Positions 39,386 to 44,085 of a stretch of DNA of 44,085 nt are shown here, one piece after another. Made by a program: the position numbers and the translations under genes. The stretch's first letter is position 1. Every line of letters starts with the position of its first letter. Source of the DNA: Mollicutes bacterium (GTDB lineage Bacteria; Bacillota_I; Bacilli_A; Izemoplasmatales; Izemoplasmataceae); contig PWEL01000020.1 of the NCBI GenBank assembly GCA_003553945.1, forward strand, positions 1 through 44,085, in the 5' to 3' direction. A model generated the notes under the pieces. The model searched no databases. It was not told the origin of the DNA and worked only from the letters and a program-made list of their open reading frames with translations.

Positions 39386-40246
39386 TTATTTATTTGAACT
39401 GGATTGTCCGAGAGCTTGCGTGACGCGGTCAAGAATCATAGCGAGTATGACCACGGCCAAGCCACCTTCGAATCCAAGTCCAATGTTAAGGTTTTGTACG
39501 CCTCCGTAAACAGGGCTCCCCAGTCCACCGGCGCCGATCATCGACGCGATGACGACCATCGAGAGTGCGAGCATGATGGTCTGGTTGATGCCCTGAAGAA
39601 TCGTGGGCATCGCGATGGGAAGCTGAATCTTGACAAGAAGCTGCTTGCCGGTCGAGCCGACTGAACGCGCCGCCTCGACAACATCCTTCGGAACCTGTCT
39701 GATACCGTGGTTGGTCAGCCGGACCACCGGAGGCATGGAGAAGATGATGGTCGCGACAGCACCCGGCACAGTGCCGAGCCCGAAGAATACGACCGCCGGA
39801 ATTAGATAGACGAACGCCGGCATGGTCTGCATGAAGTCCAGGATAGGCCGGATGAACTGTTCGCCCAGTCTATCATTTTTCGAAGCGAGAATACCGACCG
39901 GTATCCCGATGACGAGTGCGATTATGGTAGCGACGAGAATGAGTGCGATCGTCTGGACAGCGTTATGCCAGAGTCCCAGCGAATCGATCAGCAGAAAGCC
40001 GATCAATGTGAATAATGCAATCTTCCAGTTATATCTCGAAGCCAAGAAGGCAATACCGCCCAGTATGACGATAGTGACCAGGCTCGGCAGATAGCCGATG
40101 AGCGCTTCAAAGAAATCAATGGCGAAGCCGAGGCCGTTTTCGATGCCGCTGAACAGCCAACCAAAATAATCTGTCAGAAAGTCTATGAAACGGTCGAAAA
40201 AATCACCGATAGGTAGACGTGGCAATACGGAGAGTATTCTATTCAT
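39386..40246 (-). CDS. opuAB: Glycine betaine ABC transporter permease
   Basis: A 286-residue permease with about seven hydrophobic segments. The cytoplasmic EAA-type loop is EAARSVGSTGKQLLVKIQLP (about 168-187), followed by IMLALSMVVIASMIGAGGLG. The 'PVRLTNHGIRQVPKDVVEAA' stretch precedes it. ATG 40246 is used with GGAGG eight bases upstream; the start overlaps the end of opuAA by 8 bases. It forms the membrane channel with OpuAA as ATPase. Unlike Lactococcus OpuA, the binding protein is separate. Confidence 0.95.
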   Translation of the reverse strand: MNRILSVLPRLPIGDFFDRFIDFLTDYFGWLFSGIENGLGFAIDFFEALIGYLPSLVTIVILGGIAFLASRYNWKIALFTLIGFLLIDSLGLWHNAVQTIALILVATIIALVIGIPVGILASKNDRLGEQFIRPILDFMQTMPAFVYLIPAVVFFGLGTVPGAVATIIFSMPPVVRLTNHGIRQVPKDVVEAARSVGSTGKQLLVKIQLPIAMPTILQGINQTIMLALSMVVIASMIGAGGLGSPVYGGVQNLNIGLGFEGGLAVVILAMILDRVTQALGQSSSNK

Positions 40247-41429
40247 CTTCTTCGCCTCCTGCAATACCGGAGATGACAGAGACCCTTACAATGACACCCT
40301 GCAGCCTCCGTTGATCATCCACGACGGCGATGGGGTATTTCGCCTCGCGCGCCATGGGGAGTATATCTACAATCGTGGTATCGGGCTTCACTTCATGGAA
40401 GCCGTTGGTGATCGCGGATTGAAGAGAACGCTTCCCCTTGTCCGCTAGGTCCACAGCATCCTGGATATCCACGATGCCCTGGAGCTCTCGGTCCTTGTTC
40501 ACCACGAAAATGCTGGAGATCTCTTCCTTGCGCATCTTGCGCACCGCGGATTTCGGTCCGTCCTTGGAGGACACGACGGCCAATGGCGGTTTCATGATGG
40601 TCTCCGCAGTGAGGACCTTCGATCGGTCTACATCCTCGACAAAGTTCTTGACATAATCATCTGCGGGTTCGGTGAGAATCTCTTCAGGCGTACCGATCTG
40701 AACGATACGTCCCTGATACATGACAGCGATGCGGTCGCCGAGCTTGAGCGCTTCATCCAGATCATGCGTGATGAAGACGATTGTCTTCTGCATCTTCTCC
40801 TGAAGCGCGATCAGTTCATCCTGCATGTCCCTCCTGATGAGGGGGTCGAGCGCACTGAACGCCTCGTCCATGAGCAGAATCTCGGGGTCGAGCACGAGCG
40901 CCCTCGCAAGGCCGACTCGCTGCTGCATGCCGCCCGATAGTTCACTCGGCATGGCCTCTTCATACCCCTGGAGACCGACGAGCTCGAGCACGTCATAGGC
41001 GCGCTTCCGCCGTTCTTCGTGTTCAACACCCTGGATCTCAAGGCCGTAGTCGACGTTGCGCACGACTGAACGATGCGGAAACAAACCGAAGTTCTGAAAC
41101 ACCATGCCCATCTTCTTTCTTCTGATGGCCTTCAAGGCGTCACTGTCCATCGCGAGAAGGTTCTCACCCTCGAGAATGATCTCGCCGGCCGTCGGTTCAT
41201 GCAACCGGTTGAGACAACGGATGAGCGTGGATTTTCCGCTTCCGGAAAGCCCCATGACGACGAACGTCTCGCCTTTTTCAACTTCAAAGCTTACGTCATT
41301 GACTGCGATATTCAATCCGGTTTCAGAAAAAATCTTTTCAGCGTCCTGCCCTGAATTTTGAAGCTCTATGGCTTTCTTGGGTTGAGGACCGAAGACTTTA
41401 TAAAGACTTTTTACATCTAGATGACCCAT
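40239..41429 (-). CDS. opuAA: Glycine betaine ABC transporter ATP-binding protein with CBS domains
   Basis: A 396-residue ATPase. Walker A is GLSGSGKST (about 59-67), the Q-loop is MVFQNFGLFPHR, the signature LSGGMQQR, Walker B LLMDEAFSALD and the switch His ITHDLDE. Two CBS domains follow (about 275-385), ending with PIAVVDDQRRLQGVIVR and an acidic GGEEDE tail. In OpuA-type systems the CBS pair and charged tail sense ionic strength or cyclic dinucleotides and gate transport; the window also encodes two GGDEF proteins, but a link is inference. ATG 41429 has GGAGGG nine bases upstream. It is the first gene of the operon. Confidence 0.96.
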   Translation of the reverse strand: MGHLDVKSLYKVFGPQPKKAIELQNSGQDAEKIFSETGLNIAVNDVSFEVEKGETFVVMGLSGSGKSTLIRCLNRLHEPTAGEIILEGENLLAMDSDALKAIRRKKMGMVFQNFGLFPHRSVVRNVDYGLEIQGVEHEERRKRAYDVLELVGLQGYEEAMPSELSGGMQQRVGLARALVLDPEILLMDEAFSALDPLIRRDMQDELIALQEKMQKTIVFITHDLDEALKLGDRIAVMYQGRIVQIGTPEEILTEPADDYVKNFVEDVDRSKVLTAETIMKPPLAVVSSKDGPKSAVRKMRKEEISSIFVVNKDRELQGIVDIQDAVDLADKGKRSLQSAITNGFHEVKPDTTIVDILPMAREAKYPIAVVDDQRRLQGVIVRVSVISGIAGGEEDE

Positions 41430-41498
41430 TCATTTCCCTCCAATGTCATAATTTACGTGTGAATCATGTTGTGGAGTGTTCCATCTCTGCATCGGCAC

Positions 41499-41525
41499 AA
41501 AAAACGACACATAATGACTATGTGT
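41499..41525 (-). promoter_or_regulatory. Hairpin with U-run in the opuA leader
   Basis: Minus strand ACACATA, loop GTCAT, TATGTGT, then CGTTTTTTG. It lies about 80 bases before the opuAA start and downstream of the likely promoter. The stem has only two G-C pairs, so it is either a weak attenuator or a DNA palindrome for a regulator. Confidence 0.4.
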
Positions 41526-41577
41526 TGCAAACATTTCCCAGATGCGTATGAAAATCACTCAAGCTGTTCGTTTACAC

Positions 41578-41605
41578 AATATAACACACTGCGCATAAAA
41601 ATCAA
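41578..41605 (-). promoter_or_regulatory. Likely opuA promoter
   Basis: Minus strand TTGATT (41600-41605), 16 bases, TG-extended TATATT (41578-41583), giving a leader of about 140 bases. Confidence 0.55.
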
Positions 41606-41638
41606 CTCTTATGGCTGAACGTCATGATTAAGCGGTTA

Positions 41639-41675
41639 AACTGCAACCTTGTTGATCAGTAAGGGGTTTGCAGTT
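41639..41675. other. Unassigned stem-loop
   Basis: AACTGCAACC pairs with GG-T-TTGCAGTT around a ~16-base loop. It has no U-tract in either direction. It may help to end the small membrane-protein transcript, or be part of an unrecognised RNA. Confidence 0.3.
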
Positions 41676-41824
41676 CAGTTGAAAAAAATAACTAAAGGGC
41701 TCCGTTGAGGCTCGAATATGCCGTTAATGTCTCAGATGGGATGACAGGTCTGTTAAATTATAATTCTTATAAAAAGGCGGTGAAAGCGTTATTTTTTTCT
41801 GTAAAACCTTATTGGAGCTGTTGA

Positions 41825-42154
41825 CTACATGTAGAAATGATAGTAAATGGTGCCAATCGCAAGAAGGATCCCCACAATGATGAAGGATGTCGTGAAGGAA
41901 AACAAGAACACATCGGTCTTGATGACGTCGCGAAAGCCTTTCTCGCGCGTCATCTGCTTCTTCGCGGCCCTGAAGGGCAAGACGAAGGTGGCGGCGACGA
42001 AGGCCAGGAGGGCAAGGCCGGGGAATGTGTAGCCTGTGAGCAATGCTTCGACAATCGCTAAAAAGACAAACACAAACATATTGATGCCGACGACCATCAT
42101 GATGACAAAAATAAACGAGTGTCTGGAGAAACGCTCTTTAAACCCTTTACGCAT
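41825..42154 (-). CDS. Small three-helix membrane protein of unknown function
   Basis: A 109-residue protein with three hydrophobic segments (about 12-37, 40-62 and 80-108) and a basic loop RAAKKQMTREKG between the second and third. RBS GGAGG lies six bases from ATG 42154. The size and layout resemble DUF-type small envelope proteins, but I recognise no family. It lies 70 bases downstream of the macro-domain gene on the same strand and could be co-transcribed with it. Confidence 0.72.
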   Translation of the reverse strand: MRKGFKERFSRHSFIFVIMMVVGINMFVFVFLAIVEALLTGYTFPGLALLAFVAATFVLPFRAAKKQMTREKGFRDVIKTDVFLFSFTTSFIIVGILLAIGTIYYHFYM

Positions 42155-42224
42155 ATGGTACCTCCGTCGATCGCTGTTGAAAACATTCTAACACGGGCGT
42201 CTGCTCGATGCAATTTTCACGCCT

Positions 42225-42767
42225 TCACGATTGCTTTTCAATCATCGGCTCGAACGCTTTTTTGAAAGCGGTGAAAGTCGCATCATCGAACAAGACGAAA
42301 CGGATGCGCTTGATGTGGGAAAGCGTGGGCGTTTTCTTCATGACAGTCGAAAGCGCGATTTTTGCGGCCTCATCCAAAGGATATTCGAATGCGCCCGCGG
42401 ACAACGCCGGGAAGGCGATACTTTCGACATGGTGTTCTTCCGCAAGCTGAAGCGCCCGGATATAACAAGACCTCAGTTTCTCCGCCTCCGGCGTATCAAC
42501 ACCGTATACAGGCCCCAGACAATGGATCACATATGCGTTCTGAAGATTGAACCCTTCAGTAATGACGGCTTCTCCGGGCTCTAACGGGGCCTTATCCTTG
42601 CACGCCTCGTAGAGCCCGGGCCCCGCCGCCCGGTGCAGGGCGCCGGCCACACCACCTCCCGGTTTCAACTCGGCGTTCGCGGCATTGACCACCGCAACGA
42701 CATCGTCCTGAGCGGCGATATCACCTTTTCTAAGTGAAATATGAACCCCGTTCACGTTTCTTTCCAT
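42225..42767 (-). CDS. Macro-domain protein (putative ADP-ribose deacylase/hydrolase)
   Basis: A 180-residue single macro domain. Diagnostic features: KGDIAAQDDVVAVVNAANAE (about 14-33), GGGVAGALHRAAG (about 37-50) and FPALSAGAFEYPLDEAA (about 118-134), which form the ADP-ribose pocket. Such proteins remove ADP-ribose from proteins or hydrolyse O-acetyl-ADP-ribose. It follows the GAF-GGDEF gene by 15 bases with RBS AGGAGG, so it is in the same transcript. The window has no sirtuin or ADP-ribosyltransferase. The NAAN and glycine-loop features are of the MacroD/YmdB type. Confidence 0.93.
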   Translation of the reverse strand: MERNVNGVHISLRKGDIAAQDDVVAVVNAANAELKPGGGVAGALHRAAGPGLYEACKDKAPLEPGEAVITEGFNLQNAYVIHCLGPVYGVDTPEAEKLRSCYIRALQLAEEHHVESIAFPALSAGAFEYPLDEAAKIALSTVMKKTPTLSHIKRIRFVLFDDATFTAFKKAFEPMIEKQS

Positions 42768-42782
42768 GCAATCCTCCTTCCT

Positions 42783-43778
42783 TCAGCGTTCATAACTTTC
42801 CCTATGTTTCATAGCGAGCATCCGCTTATCAGCCCGGTCGAAAAGTGACTCCACATCTTGGGCTTCTTCCGTGCTCGCGACCCCATAAGCGGCCACGATG
42901 CCGTGACGGGCAAGCACTTCGTCCTCATGAAGACGCTGAAAGATATCGTCCATACAACGTTTTGTCTCACCCTTTTCCAAATGCATCGCGGCGAAGAATT
43001 CGTCGCCGCCGTGACGGCCGAAAAGTGCGCCTTCCGGAAGCGATGCCTTGATGTGGGCGGCGAAATGCTTGAGGACTTCGTCGCCTTCCTGATGTCCGTA
43101 GCGGTCATTGATGGCCTTGAAGCCGTTGAGGTCCATCACGACACAGGAGAGCGCCGCATCCGCTTCAAGCGCTTCGAACCACTGCGAGAACGTCCCGAGG
43201 ACAGTCCTCCGGTTTAGGACACCGGTGAGGTCGTCGATACGGGTCAACCTCTTCAAGCGTTCAATCAGCTGCATATTCTCGAGGTCGGATTCGACGGTCC
43301 CTTGGAAACGCTTCAGGAGTGCTTTCTGGGTATCGGTGAACATGCGGCGGTTCTCATCGAGCACGCAGATGGTCCCGAACACCTCATCGTCGCTCCATTT
43401 CAAAGGGAGCCCATAATAATTGATCAAATCCAGGTCCACATCCGGATTGTCCTTCCACGCATCTGATTCGAGGGCGTCGGCGATGAACAGCGGTGCATCG
43501 TCCCCGATGACAGTCTCACAGTAGAGGCCGCTGCCGAGGGATTCCTTAGCGTGCTTTTCATACGGGTTGTCGACATTGCCGCTCTTCTCGAAGACTTCCA
43601 TGTGCTCATCAGTGATGCGCATGATCAAAGCGGCTGTAACATCCAGGAGCGAAGCGATCAGATCGAGAATCGCCTGCCATTTATCGCGGATGTCATCCGT
43701 CACATCGGGTTTCTCCTCCGATGTGATCCGGACATCGATATAATGCTTCCTCTCCCGCAGATAGACTTTTGTCTTCAT
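42783..43778 (-). CDS. GAF-GGDEF protein (probable diguanylate cyclase)
   Basis: A 331-residue soluble protein: a GAF domain (about 33-165, with ESLGSGLYCETVIGDDAPLF and YYGLPLKWSDDEVFGTICVL) and a GGDEF domain (about 175-330, with RIDDLTGVLNRRTV, DLNGFKAINDRYGHQEGDEV and the intact RHGGDEF). It should make cyclic di-GMP in response to a ligand or redox cue bound by GAF. The inhibitory RxxD site is absent, as in the membrane GGDEF protein at 10089. ATG 43778 has GAGGTGAACGT upstream. It precedes the macro-domain gene. Confidence 0.9.
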   Translation of the reverse strand: MKTKVYLRERKHYIDVRITSEEKPDVTDDIRDKWQAILDLIASLLDVTAALIMRITDEHMEVFEKSGNVDNPYEKHAKESLGSGLYCETVIGDDAPLFIADALESDAWKDNPDVDLDLINYYGLPLKWSDDEVFGTICVLDENRRMFTDTQKALLKRFQGTVESDLENMQLIERLKRLTRIDDLTGVLNRRTVLGTFSQWFEALEADAALSCVVMDLNGFKAINDRYGHQEGDEVLKHFAAHIKASLPEGALFGRHGGDEFFAAMHLEKGETKRCMDDIFQRLHEDEVLARHGIVAAYGVASTEEAQDVESLFDRADKRMLAMKHRESYER

Positions 43779-43797
43779 ACGTTCACCTCTTTGTATC

Positions 43798-43824
43798 TAT
43801 TATACAGTAATAGTCCGTATAATA
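43798..43824. promoter_or_regulatory. Inverted repeat TATTATAC/GTATAATA upstream of the GAF-GGDEF gene
   Basis: Eight-base arms (43798-43805 and 43817-43824) around 11 bases. Each arm contains a -10-like TATAAT in opposite directions, so it could be a bidirectional promoter core or a regulator site. The leftward TATAAT serves the GAF-GGDEF gene. The stretch from here to 44017 shows nothing else. Confidence 0.4.
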
Positions 43825-44017
43825 AAAGATTTGACACTAACCACTAGGCACTAAGCACAAAGACTAACTCCTTGAAAGATAGTCCAATAATGAGCAGGAT
43901 GCACGAAATACAGCGCCACGCCGGAGAGACTTTCGATATAAAAACAAATGAACCCTACTCTGCTTCTTAATCCTGAACGAATACCAAAAACGTGCCCTAG
44001 GAGCGCTTCTGGTGTGT

Positions 44018-44036
44018 TATACTGTAAAAGAGGTGA
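44018..44036 (+). promoter_or_regulatory. Extended -10 and RBS of the right-edge gene
   Basis: TG-extended TATACT (44018-44023), then AGAGGTGA (44029-44036) four bases before ATG 44041. No good -35 box is seen. Confidence 0.5.
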
Positions 44037-44040
44037 TTAG

Positions 44041-44085
44041 ATGACTTTCAAGGATTTCAAGTATGAAAGACCCGACATGGACGCA
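44041..44085 (+). CDS. Probable M3-family oligoendopeptidase F (N-terminus only)
   Basis: Only 15 codons lie in the window: MTFKDFKYERPDMDA. This start, especially the F-x-Y-x-RPD pattern, is characteristic of M3-family oligoendopeptidases (PepF type), cytosolic zinc peptidases. The zinc-binding HEXXH region lies outside the window, so the call rests on the N-terminal pattern and a strong RBS. Confidence 0.55.
   Translation, partial: MTFKDFKYERPDMDA

Larger units (their letters stand above)
41430..41824. other. Long intergenic region upstream of opuA
   Basis: 395 bases with no gene. It holds the opuA leader, the leader hairpin (41499-41525), a likely opuA promoter (41578-41605), an unassigned stem-loop (41639-41675) and about 150 unassigned AT-rich bases next to the small membrane-protein gene. 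Confidence 0.6.

Overview
The window (44,085 bases, GC clearly above 50%) is a chromosomal segment of a Gram-positive-type bacterium of the Bacillota/Bacilli or their Mycoplasmatota-related lineages. The reasons are several: exported proteins are lipoproteins with a classical lipobox; ribosome binding sites are strong GGAGG types; promoters are often TG-extended -10 elements; the glycine-betaine system has the Bacillus opuAA-AB-AC order; there are YdbS/YdbT PH-domain proteins, a YtrA-type GntR regulator and a pyrG leader of the Bacillus/Lactococcus type. TGA is used as a stop, so this is not a UGA-Trp mycoplasma. The exported lipoproteins are very acidic and the window encodes OpuA and MscS, which suggests (inference) a salt-exposed, moderately halophilic life. 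No phage, transposase, CRISPR array or rRNA is seen.

Layout. 1-3358 (-): 5' part of a very large CvpA-like membrane protein with tandem ~100-residue repeats, running off the left edge. 3514-6681 (-): psuK-psuG-O-antigen-ligase-like operon (pseudouridine breakdown plus a polymer ligase-like protein). 6755-11198 (-): MATE exporter, ydbT-ydbS PH-domain pair, membrane GGDEF protein. 11302-14783: iron alcohol dehydrogenase (-) divergent from pyrG (+), with hpt (-) convergent on pyrG. 14903-20776: lipoprotein, mscS and PAP2 phosphatase, membrane GDPD, PHP-domain lipoprotein. 20934-23888 (+): methyltransferase, CrtI/CrtN-type desaturase and PAP2 phosphatase in one operon. 23941-29432: tRNA-Pro, DUF2804 protein, histone-deacetylase-like protein and a decayed partial copy of its 5' end, a GntR-ABC-permease operon, a SagB-type oxidoreductase, tRNA-Ala. 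29496-33303 (-): operon pdxS-PAP2-GDPD-nuclease. 33553-38355: YwaF-like protein, a lipoprotein with one PASTA-like and two barnase-fold domains, an acidic lipoprotein, an EamA transporter, a DJ-1/PfpI protein. 38493-41429 (-): opuA. 41825-43778 (-): small membrane protein, macro-domain protein, GAF-GGDEF protein. 44041 onward: start of a probable M3 oligoendopeptidase.

How the genes fit together. Three themes recur. The first is the envelope: PAP2 phosphatases (three), two glycerophosphodiesterases, a carotenoid-type desaturase, PH-domain proteins and many lipoproteins. The second is scavenging of phosphorus and nucleosides: a secreted nuclease, GDPD and PAP2 in one transcript, psuG/psuK and hpt. 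The third is osmotic adjustment: OpuA and MscS. The most unusual items are the tandem barnase-fold PASTA lipoprotein whose catalytic glutamates are replaced, the giant CvpA repeat protein, a shortened PdxS without a neighbouring PdxT at the head of a phosphorus-scavenging operon, and a well-preserved predicted reiterative-transcription attenuator in front of pyrG.
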